In this document: positions 36,633-48,066 of the stretch, piece by piece
Layout of the letters: every line of letters starts with the position of its first letter
Position numbering within the stretch: position 1 is the first letter of the stretch
Assembly (NCBI RefSeq): GCF_000012945.1
Contig: NC_007510.1
Coordinates: 1,240,001 to 1,304,000, forward strand
Reading direction: 5' to 3'
DNA: 64,000 bases
Source: Burkholderia lata
GTDB lineage: Bacteria > Pseudomonadota > Gammaproteobacteria > Burkholderiales > Burkholderiaceae
Notes under the pieces: model-generated
What the model saw: only the letters and a program-made list of their open reading frames with translations
Databases searched by the model: none
What the model was told of the DNA's origin: nothing
Program-made: the position numbers and the translations under genes

Positions 36633-38932
36633 ACATGAACGTGCAGGACGACACGCTCGAATTCACCGGCGGCCTCGTCGCGCGGCTGCCCGAACCGGCC
36701 GATTTCGGCATCGCGCTCGCGGAAGGGTTTGCACGCCGCATCGGCGATCTCGCTCGCCGCGCCGGCGCACCGGCTGCGGCCGCGCGGTGGGCGGCGCGCG
36801 CCGCGTTCGCGACGAGTCGTGCGACTGCGGGCGGCCATGTGTGCGTCGCGCTCGGCGCGCTCGCGCAGCGCTACGAAGCACCGCTCGACGAAGTCCGCTC
36901 GGCGCTTGCCGCGAGCGGCGTGGTCGCGTTCGGCACGCTCGCGCGAGGCGACGAGCGGCCGCTGATCGTCGACCGCCACGACCACCTGTACCTGTCGCGC
37001 TATTTCGACTACGAGCGGCGGCTTGCCGATGCGCTCGTCGCGCAGGCCGGTGTGGCCGCGCCCGACGAAGGTCTCGCGCCCGCCCGGTTGCGCGACAGCC
37101 TCGCGCGTTACTTCGGGCCGGCAACCGGCGAAGTCGACTGGCAACGCGTCGCGGCGATCGTCGCGCTGACGGGCCGCGTGACGATCGTCAGCGGCGGCCC
37201 GGGCACGGGCAAGACGACGACCGTCGTCGGCGTGCTGGCCTGTCTGCTCGACGCACACCCGGGGCTGCGCGTCGCGCTGGCCGCACCGACCGGCAAGGCC
37301 GCGCAGCGGATGCAGGAAGCGCTGCATGCGCGGGCCGGCGACCTGCCGCCCGAACTCGCGGCGCGCCTGCCCGATACGTCATACACGCTGCACCGGCTGC
37401 TGGGCGGCGGCGGGGCGGCCGGGTTCCGGCATCATCGCGACAATCCGTTGCCGTACGACCTAATCGTCGTCGACGAGGCGTCGATGATCGACGTCGCGCT
37501 CGCCGCGCATCTGCTCGATGCGCTCGCGCCGGGTGCGCGACTCGTGCTGCTCGGTGACAAGGACCAACTGGCCGCGGTTGAAGCGGGCGCCGTATTCGCG
37601 GAACTGAGCGCGCGGCCGGCGTTTACCGCCGCGGCGCGCACGCGCATCGCGCAGGCGCTCGGCATCGACGAGGCGGCCTTCGTCGCGGCATTGCCGGTGC
37701 AGGACGAAGCCGTTCCCGCCGCGCCCCCGGTTTCCGCCGTCGCCCGCGCCCCGGCAGCTCTCTCGGCATCCGCTGTCGCCGCGACACGCAAACCGGCGTC
37801 GCGACGCAAAGTCGATGAACGACAGGCATCGCTCTTCGACGACGAACCGCAGGATGACGAAGTGTCGCCGACCAGCGCCGCGCCGCCGTCGGCCGCAGGT
37901 CCGATGCTGACCGAAGCCGGTGACGCTGGAGTGGCAGGCGAGGCCCCCGCGTGGATCGAGGTCGACGAACTTGAGTGGCTCGACGCCGTCGAGCTGCCGC
38001 CGTTCGACGCAAGCGACAGTGCGCTTGCGTCGGTCACATCGATACTGTCGGGCGAATCCGAAGCCGCGTCTGCAACGTCTACGCCCGCGCCCGCACCGCT
38101 CGCCGACTGCGTGGTCTGGCTCGAACGCAATTACCGCTTCGGTCTCGATTCGCCGATCGGGCGGCTGTCGCTCGCGATCCGCAGCGGCGACGTGCAGGCC
38201 GCGCTCGACGCGCTGCCCGCCGACGATTCCGCCGCCGCGTCGTTCCACGACGACGCGGGCGAGTCGCTCGCGGCGTCGACGGTCGAGCGGCTCGCGCGGC
38301 GCTTCGGTGCCTATCTCGACGCGTTGCGCGACACGCTGGCCGCGCCGGTGCCCGATCCGCTGCCGCTGTTCGACGCGCTCAACCGGTTCCGGATCCTGTG
38401 TGCAACCCGCAGCGGCTTGCGCGGCGCGGAGCACGTCAATGCGCTCGTGGCCGCGCACGTGCGCCACGCGGCGCGTGTGCCGCTCGCGGTCGGCGCGCAC
38501 TGGTTCACGGGGCGGCCGATCATGGTGACGCGCAACGACTATGCGCTCGGGCTGTTCAACGGCGATATCGGCATCGCGCTGCCCGACGCGCACGGCGTGT
38601 TGCGCGTGTGGTTCAGGCGTGCGGACGGCACCGCGCGCGCTGTGTCGCCGGCCGCGTTGCCGCCGCACGAAACCGCGTTCGCGTTGACGGTCCACAAGTC
38701 GCAGGGCTCGGAATTCGACGAAGCCGCGCTCGTGCTGCCGGCGTCGTTCGGCCGCGTGCTCACGCGCGAACTGGTCTATACGGCCGTCACGCGTGCCCGC
38801 ACGCGCGTGCAGGTGATCGGGCCGCGGCGTGTGCTGGCGCAGGCGGTCGCGACGCGCACGCAGCGCGACTCGGGGCTCGCGGCACGCGTCGACGAGGCGC
38901 TTGCACGGCGCCGCATGGAGGCGTCGCGATGA
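36629..38932 (+). CDS. recD: Exodeoxyribonuclease V alpha subunit RecD, with long acidic insertion
   Basis: 767-residue 5'-3' helicase of RecBCD. Walker [10 protein letters not shown] contains K195; Walker B is [14 protein letters not shown]; later motifs are [25 protein letters not shown] and [13 protein letters not shown]. Between residues about 345 and 490 lies a low-complexity, Ala/Pro/Asp/Glu-rich insertion (bases about 37660-38100) absent from the compact E. coli protein. Inside it, QASLF at residues 399-403 (37823-37837) has the form of a beta-sliding-clamp-binding pentapeptide (QxSLF). Otherwise the helicase core is complete. It begins inside the recB stop and ends inside the arfB start, so it belongs to the recCBD-arfB transcript. 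Confidence 0.93.
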   Translation: MNMNVQDDTLEFTGGLVARLPEPADFGIALAEGFARRIGDLARRAGAPAAAARWAARAAFATSRATAGGHVCVALGALAQRYEAPLDEVRSALAASGVVAFGTLARGDERPLIVDRHDHLYLSRYFDYERRLADALVAQAGVAAPDEGLAPARLRDSLARYFGPATGEVDWQRVAAIVALTGRVTIVSGGPGTGKTTTVVGVLACLLDAHPGLRVALAAPTGKAAQRMQEALHARAGDLPPELAARLPDTSYTLHRLLGGGGAAGFRHHRDNPLPYDLIVVDEASMIDVALAAHLLDALAPGARLVLLGDKDQLAAVEAGAVFAELSARPAFTAAARTRIAQALGIDEAAFVAALPVQDEAVPAAPPVSAVARAPAALSASAVAATRKPASRRKVDERQASLFDDEPQDDEVSPTSAAPPSAAGPMLTEAGDAGVAGEAPAWIEVDELEWLDAVELPPFDASDSALASVTSILSGESEAASATSTPAPAPLADCVVWLERNYRFGLDSPIGRLSLAIRSGDVQAALDALPADDSAAASFHDDAGESLAASTVERLARRFGAYLDALRDTLAAPVPDPLPLFDALNRFRILCATRSGLRGAEHVNALVAAHVRHAARVPLAVGAHWFTGRPIMVTRNDYALGLFNGDIGIALPDAHGVLRVWFRRADGTARAVSPAALPPHETAFALTVHKSQGSEFDEAALVLPASFGRVLTRELVYTAVTRARTRVQVIGPRRVLAQAVATRTQRDSGLAARVDEALARRRMEASR

Positions 38933-39333
38933 TGATCCGCTATACGCTCGATCCGGCCGAAGTCGAATGGACGGCCGTGCGCGCGCAGGGCGCGGGCGGG
39001 CAGAACGTGAACAAGGTGTCGAGCGCGATCCACCTGCGCTTCGATATCCGTGCGTCGTCGTTGCCGCCCGTCATCAAGGAGCGGCTCCTCGCGTTGTCCG
39101 ACCAGCGCATCACGCGCGACGGCATCGTCGTGATCAAGTCGCAGGAATATCGCACCCAGGAGAAGAACCGCGAAGCCGCGCTGGCGCGACTCGATGCGTT
39201 GATCAGCGGCGTTGCATTCACGCCGCGCGCACGGGTCGCCACGCGGCCGACGCGTGCGTCGAAGGAACGGCGGCTCGAGCACAAGTCGCGTCGCAGCGTG
39301 GTGAAGTCAGGAAGAGGGAAGGTGACCGACTGA
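38929..39333 (+). CDS. arfB: Peptidyl-tRNA hydrolase ArfB (YaeJ)
   Basis: 134-residue ribosome-rescue factor that releases peptides from ribosomes stalled on truncated mRNA. The catalytic GGQ is at residues 23-25 ([15 protein letters not shown]). The C-terminal basic tail ([21 protein letters not shown]) is the part that enters the empty mRNA channel in the known protein. GGAGG seven bases before the ATG at 38929 supports the start, which overlaps the recD stop by ATGA. Linking it to recCBD is unusual and may be only positional. Confidence 0.93.
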   Translation: MMIRYTLDPAEVEWTAVRAQGAGGQNVNKVSSAIHLRFDIRASSLPPVIKERLLALSDQRITRDGIVVIKSQEYRTQEKNREAALARLDALISGVAFTPRARVATRPTRASKERRLEHKSRRSVVKSGRGKVTD

Positions 39334-39390
39334 CGAATGGACGGGAGACGAACGACTGGCGCGAGCGTCAGTCGCCCGCCGTTGCGCCGG

Positions 39391-40671
39391 TTAGCGCATC
39401 ACGGTCCCGGCGCTGTCCAGTACGAAGTCGACGCAGAACACGACGAGCCGGCTCTGCGCGCGGATCGCGACGGCGGCCGTATAGCAGTCGCGGCCTTCCG
39501 TCAGCGAGAAGTGCGGGCCCATCAGCGCGACGCGTCCGGGCGCGGCGATCGCGCGCTGGAAATACGGGCGTCGCGACCAGTTGCTGTGGGTTTCCGGGAA
39601 GAGCGGTGAGAGGCGGGTAACGCCCGCCTGACCGTCTTCGGCGCGCGCGCCGATCGACGGCAGGAACTGCTCGCCGGTTTCGTCGGTGACGAACACGCGG
39701 CGCGCGGCCGGTACCGCGAACACGCGTTGCGCGGCGTCCTGCAGGTTGCCGCTGGCGGAAAACGCGGCCGCGCCGGTCAGCACGAGCCGCTCGATCGCGT
39801 CGAAGCCCGGCTGCTCGGCGACGACCGGCGTGTGCCGGCGCGCGATGAAGCGCTGCCACGCGGCGTCGAGCATCGCGGGTACCGCGGCGCTGGCATGCGC
39901 GATCGATGCATCGGGCTGGCCGAACTGGAAACCCTGCACGAAATCGATGTCGGCTTCCATCAGCGCCTGCAGCGAGTCGTCGCTCTCGACGCCCTCGGCG
40001 AGCACCATCGCACCGGCCTGATGCAGCATCGACACGAGGTGATGCATGATGCGGCGATCCTCGGCCGAACCGGTCGAGCGTACGACGAGCGAGCGATCGA
40101 GCTTGACGATGTCGGGTCGCGCGCGCCACACGCGGTCGAAGTTCGAGAACCCCGTGCCGAAATCGTCGATCGCGATCAGGAAGTCGCGATGCTGGATCAT
40201 GTCGATCGTGCGGGCGAGCGCGGCTTCGTCGCGCGCGGGCTGTTCGACGACTTCCAGCACGATGCGGTTCGGCGGCAGCGCGTAATGCCGGCACAGCGCC
40301 TCGACGAATTCGCGCTGCACGAGGCCCGAGTCGAGCACGCGCGGCGTGACGTTCAGGAACAGCCAACCGTCGCCGATGCCCTGCGCGACGAAGTTGGCCG
40401 TGTGCAGGCAGCGCGCGAGCCGGTCGAGCAGCAGCGCGTCGGCGTCGGCGCGCGTCTTGTCGAACAGGGCAGCGGGGGAGATCAGCGCGCCATTCGAATC
40501 GACGACCCGCAGCAGCGCCTCGTAACCGACGACCCGCTTGTGCGTGATCGACAGCACGGGCTGGAACACGCTGCGCAATGTCGTGGTGCGATAGGTGGCG
40601 ATCCAGCCGCCGGGCGTCGGCGTGAGGCGTTCGAGCAGGGAGTCGAGCGAGAGGTCGCGGGCGGGCTTCAT
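39391..40671 (-). CDS. EAL-domain c-di-GMP phosphodiesterase with C-terminal sensor domain
   Basis: 426-residue cytosolic protein. Residues 30-265 form an EAL domain with the motif at 51-53 (GYEALLRV) and the other catalytic groups: N (FLNVTPRVL), E (LEVVEQPA), DD (AIDDFGTGFSNFD), K (IVKLDRSLVV), E (LAEGVES) and Q (VQGFQFGQP). All look intact, so it should cleave c-di-GMP. Residues 280-426 match a Cache/PDC-like sensor (RRPYFQRAIAAPGRVALMG, then GRDCYTAAVAIR). This is unusual because such domains are normally periplasmic and N-terminal, while no membrane segment or signal is visible here. It therefore probably senses a cytosolic small molecule. No neighbouring signalling partner. Confidence 0.85.
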   Translation of the reverse strand: MKPARDLSLDSLLERLTPTPGGWIATYRTTTLRSVFQPVLSITHKRVVGYEALLRVVDSNGALISPAALFDKTRADADALLLDRLARCLHTANFVAQGIGDGWLFLNVTPRVLDSGLVQREFVEALCRHYALPPNRIVLEVVEQPARDEAALARTIDMIQHRDFLIAIDDFGTGFSNFDRVWRARPDIVKLDRSLVVRSTGSAEDRRIMHHLVSMLHQAGAMVLAEGVESDDSLQALMEADIDFVQGFQFGQPDASIAHASAAVPAMLDAAWQRFIARRHTPVVAEQPGFDAIERLVLTGAAAFSASGNLQDAAQRVFAVPAARRVFVTDETGEQFLPSIGARAEDGQAGVTRLSPLFPETHSNWSRRPYFQRAIAAPGRVALMGPHFSLTEGRDCYTAAVAIRAQSRLVVFCVDFVLDSAGTVMR

Positions 40672-41125
40672 GTCAACGGTGCCCGGTGTCGAGCGGCGGA
40701 ACGGCAACGCGCCGCCACACTGAAGCAGCCGCACGCGCCGGCGGACGCGAAAGGACGTGGGACATCGAGGCCGCCTTCTGCGGGTAAGTGTTCGGAGTGT
40801 AACGGGAACGCGGCCGCTCGCGTATCAGGGAAACTCCAGACGCACGCGGGAATGCGGTTGCGGCCGGCGCCGCTCGCATGCGCGCCGCGCATGATCGCCG
40901 CTTGGCGTTGGGCGTCGCCGCGGCAACATGACAACCCGGCGGCATGGCGTGGCATGCGGGGTGACGCGGGAAATCCTGGCGGCCGGCAGGCGGTCAGCGA
41001 AGGCCGCCGTCAGAGGAATACCGGTCGCGCTGCGGCACCCTCCACGGTGCGGCGATGAACGGCCGGCGCCGGGCCGTCAGGCCGCACGGCCCGACCGATG
41101 GCGGCGCGTGCGCCCGGACGAATCG
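40672..41125. other. 454-base gap without a recognisable gene
   Basis: Both flanking genes are on the minus strand, so this holds the EAL gene's upstream region and the downstream end of the DMT gene. Short open frames exist but have no start signals or family resemblance, and no clear terminator is visible. Confidence 0.5.
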
Positions 41126-42052
41126 TCAGGTGGCTTCGCCGCTGCGCGGCCGGATCCCGGGAATCCGCTTGATCACGCCGGTGGCGAGCGCGGTGCCGAC
41201 GAGCACGATCGCGCAGCCTTCGATCATCACGGCCGACACGTGTTCGCCGAGGAACAGCGCGCCCCACAGCAGGCCGAACACGGGGATCACGAACGTCACG
41301 GTAATCGCGCGGGCGGGGCCGATGTGCGCGATCAGGTAGAAGTAGATGAAATACGCGATGCCCGTGCAGGCGACGCCGAGGGCGAGCACCGAGCCCCACG
41401 CGTGCGCGCTGACCGGCGCGGCCGGCCAGGTGGCGATCGCGAACGGCAGCAGCAGGATGGTCGAGCCGATCATGCTGCCGGTCGCGTTGACGAGCGGATC
41501 GACGCCGGTCAGCTTGCGCTTCGTGTAATTGGCCGCGATGCCGTACAGCAGCGTCGCGCCGAGGGCGGCTGCGGCGGCGAGTGCGGTCGCGGTGGCGCCC
41601 GTCTCGCCGTGCGCATTCGCGATCTGGTTCCACACGAGCGTGAGCACGCCGGCGAAACCGATCACGAGGCCGAGCGCGCGCGGCAGCGACAGCTTGTCCT
41701 TCAGCCATACGTAGGCCACGAGCGCGCCCCAGAGCGGCGTCGTCGCGTTGATCACCGACGTCACGCCGGCCGACAGCGTCAGTTCGGCGAACGCGAACAG
41801 GCAGAACGGGATGCCCGAGTTCAGCGCGCCGACGACGAACAACGGCCACGCATGGCGACGCAGCCGGGCGCCGAGATCGGCGGGTTTGAAGCGCGTCAGC
41901 GCGAAGCCGGCGAGAAACAGCGCGCCGATGCCCACCCGCAACGCCATCAGCGGCGCGACGCCGAGATCGACGACGCCGATCCGGATAAACAGGAACGACG
42001 CGCCCCACAGGGCAGCGAGCACGGTCAGCAGAAGGGCGTTCTTGGCGGACAT
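41126..42052 (-). CDS. EamA/DMT-family metabolite exporter
   Basis: 308-residue ten-helix transporter with two EamA repeats. The first opens MSAKNALLLTVLAALWGASF, and GVTSVINATTPLWGALVAYVWLKDKLS closes it. The second ends FVIPVFGLLWGALFLGEHVS, showing the same alternating pattern. Such proteins export amino acids, purines or drugs. The substrate is unknown. Separate from neighbours, no operon. Confidence 0.85.
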   Translation of the reverse strand: MSAKNALLLTVLAALWGASFLFIRIGVVDLGVAPLMALRVGIGALFLAGFALTRFKPADLGARLRRHAWPLFVVGALNSGIPFCLFAFAELTLSAGVTSVINATTPLWGALVAYVWLKDKLSLPRALGLVIGFAGVLTLVWNQIANAHGETGATATALAAAAALGATLLYGIAANYTKRKLTGVDPLVNATGSMIGSTILLLPFAIATWPAAPVSAHAWGSVLALGVACTGIAYFIYFYLIAHIGPARAITVTFVIPVFGLLWGALFLGEHVSAVMIEGCAIVLVGTALATGVIKRIPGIRPRSGEAT

Positions 42053-42195
42053 CGATCGTGAAGGGCAGGGACGGGATGCGATGAATCTTACACCCCGTTA
42101 CCACGCCGTCGTTTCACGTTTCGATGAAATGGCAAGAAACGGGAGGGGCGCCGGTGACCGGCGCGAGGCGGCCGCCTGCCGGCGGTCGTGCCCGA

Positions 42196-42444
42196 TCAGT
42201 GATGGTGCCAGCCCCCGCGTCCGCCGAAACCGAAATTGAGCGAGAGCGCCGGTCCCCAATAGCCGCCCCAAGCGGGGGCATAGGCCGGCGCCGGATAGTA
42301 ATAGGCGGGGCCCGGATCGACGTAGACGGGGGCCGGCTGCACCGGTGCAGCCGTGTAATAGCCGCCAGGATAATAGCCGTACGGGTAGTAGCAGCCCGCG
42401 AGCGTCACGCAGGCGAGCGCCGCGGCGACGAAGGTCCTGTTCAT
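42196..42444 (-). CDS. Small tyrosine/proline/glycine-rich lipoprotein
   Basis: 82 residues. Signal peptide with lipobox TLAGC, acylated Cys18. The mature part is mainly Tyr, Pro, Gly and Ala (YYPYGYYPGGYYTAAPV) and ends in LSLNFGFGGRGGWHHH. It resembles the YXWGXW-type and other tyrosine-rich surface lipoproteins, whose function is not known. Expected in the periplasm, anchored to a membrane. It stands alone. The Tyr-rich composition contrasts sharply with its neighbours. Confidence 0.75.
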   Translation of the reverse strand: MNRTFVAAALACVTLAGCYYPYGYYPGGYYTAAPVQPAPVYVDPGPAYYYPAPAYAPAWGGYWGPALSLNFGFGGRGGWHHH

Positions 42445-42634
42445 GATGTCTCTCCGGCGGAGCCGGCAATCGGCAGATGCTTAAGCTTAGGCCGCGCGCC
42501 GATGACACGGTGTGCAAAACGGTAACGGATCATTTCCGCGCGGGCGGCTGGCACGTTGCGGCGCCGCATGCGAAAACGGCGCTTCCGCACCGCGAAAACG
42601 CCGTCTGGTTGACCGTCGCGGCGCGCTGCGCCGC

Positions 42635-42847
42635 TTACTTGCCGACCTGGTTACCGATGATGCCGCCGGCCGCTGCGCCGCCCAGCGTCGACAGCGCGCT
42701 GCCGCCGATTGCCGCGCCGGCGACACCGCCGACACCCGCACCGATTGCCGTGTCACGCTGGCGTCTCGACATCGAGTCACAGGCCGACAGGCTGGCCACG
42801 GTCGCGACGAGCAGCGCGCAAATCCCAATACGCCGTATCGAATTCAT
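42635..42847 (-). CDS. Glycine-zipper lipoprotein (OsmB/Slp17-like)
   Basis: 70-residue lipoprotein. Signal MNSIRRIGICALLVATVASL with lipobox SLSAC, then a short charged linker (DSMSRRQRD) and a glycine-zipper segment (TAIGAGVGGVAGAAIGG and GGAAAGGIIGNQVGK) that forms a membrane-associated helical hairpin. Related proteins include OsmB and the 17-kDa antigen class, linked to envelope stress. The start at 42847 gives the correct signal; the longer frame to 42904 does not. Confidence 0.8.
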   Translation of the reverse strand: MNSIRRIGICALLVATVASLSACDSMSRRQRDTAIGAGVGGVAGAAIGGSALSTLGGAAAGGIIGNQVGK

Positions 42848-43023
42848 GATCGTTGTCCTTGCGGTTGTGAACGGAGGACACGCGACCGGCCGGCGGCCGC
42901 GCATGAACCCAATCTACGCGCCGCCTCCCGACGCTGCTGTAAGGACTTGTTAAGGCTCGCGCGGTTTCGTAATGATTTGTTTCCGGTGGTTTTCCCGTGC
43001 ACCGGCAGGCACGCGACATGCGT

Positions 43024-43049
43024 AAAAAAGCCCGCTCGAAAGCGGGCTT
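43024..43049 (-). terminator. Intrinsic terminator of thiC
   Basis: Minus strand AAGCCCGCT, loop TTCG, AGCGGGCTTTTTT, about 50 bases past the thiC stop. Clear Rho-independent terminator with a stable UUCG loop. Confidence 0.9.
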
Positions 43050-43097
43050 CGTGCATCGCGACGCGATCCGGCGGGGATCGCCGGGCCGCGCGTTTGC

Positions 43098-45275
<2,178 letters not shown>

Positions 45276-45539
45276 ACGATACACTGGCTTGGCGGCGGTT
45301 TCAACCGGGAGAGGATCGGCTGCCCCGGTGCGGCCGCAGCATGGCGGGCATTACGATGGCCCGTCGAAATGGCAGCGCGCGTCGCCGCCGCATGGCCTCC
45401 CGGCTTGGCCGGCAGTGGCGAAGCGGTGCAACATGACGCGCTTTCGCGCAACTTCAAAAAAAATTTTCGCAGCGGCTGTCATTTCCCGCGACGTCGTCCG
45501 TCTATTCGGCTCCTTAAACCCATGTTTTGGAGAGATGTC

Positions 45540-45815
45540 ATGAAAAAAGTACTGATTGCCGCTTGCGTCGCCGCCTTCGCCACGATCGCCACGGGCGCGT
45601 ATGCGCAGAACGACGCGATGTCGCAGCCGGGCTCGTCGATGTCGAAGGACGCGATGGGTCACGACGCGATGGCCAAGGATGCAATGGGCCATGACGCGAT
45701 GAAGAAGGACGGCATGAAGAAGCATGCGATGAAGAAAGACGCGATGAAGAAGGACGCGATGTCGCACGACGAGATGGGCAAGCCGTCGGGCGACAAGATG
45801 GCGCCGTCGAACTGA
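45540..45815 (+). CDS. MxKDx pentapeptide-repeat exported protein
   Basis: 91 residues. Sec signal (MKKVLIAACVAAFATIATGAYAQ), then near-perfect repeats of the type DAMxKDAMxHDAM (for example MKKDAMKKDAM), rich in Asp, Met, Lys and His. This is the pentapeptide MxKDx family described in Burkholderia and Ralstonia. Its function is unknown; the Met/His/Asp composition could bind metal such as copper or manganese, but that is a guess. GGAG lies eight bases before the ATG. It is followed 92 bases later by the cytochrome/molybdopterin pair. Confidence 0.85.
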   Translation: MKKVLIAACVAAFATIATGAYAQNDAMSQPGSSMSKDAMGHDAMAKDAMGHDAMKKDGMKKHAMKKDAMKKDAMSHDEMGKPSGDKMAPSN

Positions 45816-45907
45816 CGGAGGCGGACGCGGCGCGGCCGGCGCGTGCGTCGCACGGCGGCCGCCCGCATTTCGTCCCGTCCCGTCGACTCATTCCGGGAGT
45901 CTTCATC

Positions 45908-46540
45908 ATGCAAACCGTTCCCGCCACCGGCCGCGCGGCCGCCACGCCGCCCGCGCGCCCGATCCATCCGCTGTGGGTGCGCGCGAGCCACTGGCTCAAC
46001 GCGCTCGCGGCGATCCTGATGGTGCTGTCCGGCTGGCGCATCTACGACGCGTCGCCGATCTATCCGCCGTTCACGTTTCCGCATGGCATCACGATCGGCG
46101 GCTGGCTCGGCGGCGCGCTGCAATGGCATTTCGCGGCGATGTGGTTGCTCGTCTTCAACGGGTTGTTCTACCTGACGATGTCGATCGCAACGGGGCGCCT
46201 TGCGCGCAAGATGCTGCCCGTCACGCCGGCGTCGATCTGGCGCGACGTCCGTGCCGCGCTGGGCGGGCGGCTGTCGCACGCCGACCTGAGCGTCTACAAC
46301 GCGGTGCAGCGTGCTGCGTACCTGACCGCGATCGTCGATCTCGTCGTGCTGGTGCTGTCGGGACTCACGATCTGGAAATCCGTGCAATTCCCACTGCTGC
46401 GCGAATTGTTCGGCGGTTACGACAACGCGCGTGTCGTGCATTTCTGGGCGATGTCGATGCTCGTCGCATTCATTGTCGTTCACGTCGCGATGGCGCTGCT
46501 GGTGCCGCGCTCGCTGCTCGCGATGCTGCGCGGGCGCTGA
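45908..46540 (+). CDS. Cytochrome b561-type membrane subunit
   Basis: 210-residue membrane protein with about four helices and conserved histidines at 28 (RASHW), 74 (QWHFAA), 178 (VVHFWAM) and 192 (VVHVAM), suited to binding two b-type hemes. Such proteins carry electrons between quinones and a periplasmic partner. The partner is very likely the molybdopterin protein encoded 30 bases downstream, so the two form an electron-transfer complex comparable to MsrQ-MsrP or similar systems. The acceptor or donor substrate is not known. Confidence 0.85.
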   Translation: MQTVPATGRAAATPPARPIHPLWVRASHWLNALAAILMVLSGWRIYDASPIYPPFTFPHGITIGGWLGGALQWHFAAMWLLVFNGLFYLTMSIATGRLARKMLPVTPASIWRDVRAALGGRLSHADLSVYNAVQRAAYLTAIVDLVVLVLSGLTIWKSVQFPLLRELFGGYDNARVVHFWAMSMLVAFIVVHVAMALLVPRSLLAMLRGR

Positions 46541-46569
46541 CCCGTCAACTTCGGGTGAAGGAAATCATC

Positions 46570-47358
46570 ATGTCGGAATCCGAAAACAAGCGCGACGGTT
46601 CGCGCTGGACGCTCGACCGGAAGTCGCTCGAACTCGACGTGCGCCGCGAGCTCGAGATGCCGTCGAGGCGGCTGTTCAACCGGCGCGTGCTGACGCTCGG
46701 CGGCCTGACGATGCTGACCGGTTGCACGCTGAAGGACGATGCATCGGTCAACACGTTCCTCGAGAAGGTGTCGCGCATGAACGACCGCGTGCAGGCCTGG
46801 CTGTTCAGTGGTGAGCGGCTCGCGCCGACCTACACCGAAGCCGACATTACGCGACCGTTCCCGTTCAACGCGTACTACGGGATCGACGACGTGCCGCACG
46901 TCGATGCGTCGACGTACCGGCTCGTGCTGTCCGGCCGCGTGACGGGCAAGCGCGTGTGGACGCTCGACGAACTGTATGCGCTGCCGCACGCGGAGCAGAT
47001 CACGCGGCATATCTGCGTGGAAGGGTGGAGCGCGATCGGCCGCTGGGGCGGCACGCCGTTCGGCGCGTTTCTCGCACGCGCCGGCGCCGATACGCGGGCG
47101 AAGTACGTCGGCTTCAAATGCGCGGACGATTACTACGAGAGCATCGACATGCCGACCGCGCTGCATCCGCAGACGCTGCTCGCGTTCGAGTACGACGGCC
47201 ATCGGTTGCCGCCGGAATTCGGCTTCCCGATGAAGCTGCGGATGCCGACCAAGCTCGGCTACAAGAATCCGAAGCACATCATGGAGATCTTCGTGACCGA
47301 TACGTTCCCGGGCGGCTACTGGGTCGACCAGGGGTACAACTGGTTCGGCGGATCGTGA
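46570..47358 (+). CDS. Molybdopterin-dependent oxidoreductase (sulfite oxidase/YedY fold)
   Basis: 262 residues, SUOX-fold. A twin-arginine motif SRRLFNRR at 32-39 is followed by a short hydrophobic stretch and lipobox LTGC (Cys52), so it should be exported folded and may be lipid-anchored. Molybdenum is ligated by Cys149 (RHICVEGWSAIG). The C-terminal SUOX block includes LRMPTKLGYKNPKHI. It is shorter than typical sulfite oxidases, with no heme or dimerisation domain. It pairs with the cytochrome b protein encoded just upstream. The substrate could be methionine sulfoxide, sulfite or another oxyanion; sequence does not decide. Confidence 0.85.
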   Translation: MSESENKRDGSRWTLDRKSLELDVRRELEMPSRRLFNRRVLTLGGLTMLTGCTLKDDASVNTFLEKVSRMNDRVQAWLFSGERLAPTYTEADITRPFPFNAYYGIDDVPHVDASTYRLVLSGRVTGKRVWTLDELYALPHAEQITRHICVEGWSAIGRWGGTPFGAFLARAGADTRAKYVGFKCADDYYESIDMPTALHPQTLLAFEYDGHRLPPEFGFPMKLRMPTKLGYKNPKHIMEIFVTDTFPGGYWVDQGYNWFGGS

Positions 47359-47434
47359 GCGATGCGCGGCGTGCGGTGGCGGCGCGTGCGCGTGCCGCGA
47401 TGCATCGGGCATCGCGGGCGTCGCACGTGACGCG

Positions 47435-47716
47435 TCACGCGGAGTCGCGCACCTGGAGGTCGACGCGCAGGCCGACGGCCGCCGCCATGTTCACCAGCGC
47501 GTCGAGCCCGAACAGGTTGATCTTGCCGCGCATCAGGTCGGAGACGCGCGGCTGCGTGACACCCAGCTGTTTCGCGGCCTGGGCCTGACTGAGCTCGAGC
47601 TGTGCGATGCGCTGCTTGAGCGCGATCATCAGCTCGGATCGCAGCTTCATGTTCCCGGCTTCGGCCGGCTGGCCCTCGATTGCGTCCCAGACGCTTGAAT
47701 AACGTTCGTTGGTCAT
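47435..47716 (-). CDS. HigA-type XRE antitoxin
   Basis: 93-residue helix-turn-helix antitoxin of the HTH_37 type (MTNERYSSVWDAIEG, then LKQRIAQLELSQAQAAKQLG and TQPRVSDLMRGKINLFGLD). The XRE domain at residues 30-85 binds DNA and represses the operon; antitoxin second in the operon is the HigBA order. Its ATG at 47716 overlaps the toxin stop (ATGA), and a GA-rich ribosome site lies in the end of the toxin gene, so the pair is translationally coupled. Confidence 0.88.
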   Translation of the reverse strand: MTNERYSSVWDAIEGQPAEAGNMKLRSELMIALKQRIAQLELSQAQAAKQLGVTQPRVSDLMRGKINLFGLDALVNMAAAVGLRVDLQVRDSA

Positions 47717-48066
47717 CCTTTCCTCTCCATCGTCAGCGCGCGATAGCGCCGGGTGGCCAGTTCGATATCGGCCCTGGTCGTGCGCGCCGATTGCTTCCGG
47801 AAGCAATGAAGCACGTAGACTGCGTCGGCGAATGTCGCGACGTAAATGATCCGGAACGCACCGCTCGCATCGCGCAGGCGAATTTCCCGCACGCCGACGC
47901 CGACGGTACGCATCGGCTTCCAGTCGTCGGGCGCCAGGCCGCGTTGCACCTGATCGATCTGGTGACCGGCTTCGCGTCGCGCGGGCAACGGAAAGCCGCG
48001 AAGATCGGCTAGCGCGCTGCCGACGAAAACAACCGGCTTCGGCGGAAGAATGGTTGGATTATACAA
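47713..48066 (-). CDS. RelE/HigB-type toxin (Gp49 family)
   Basis: About 112-117 residues, RelE-fold mRNA-interfering toxin of the phage Gp49/HigB family (VFVGSALADLRGFPLPARRE, then GVREIRLRDASGAFRIIYVA and DAVYVLHCFRKQ). It is the upstream gene of the pair. No ATG or GTG precedes the conserved region. The best candidates are TTG at 48066, inside the operator palindrome, or an ATT at 48051, which would fall almost on the predicted transcription start. The start is therefore uncertain, and a leaderless message is possible. The C-terminus is complete (RYRALTMERKG). Confidence 0.82.
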   Translation of the reverse strand: MYNPTILPPKPVVFVGSALADLRGFPLPARREAGHQIDQVQRGLAPDDWKPMRTVGVGVREIRLRDASGAFRIIYVATFADAVYVLHCFRKQSARTTRADIELATRRYRALTMERKG

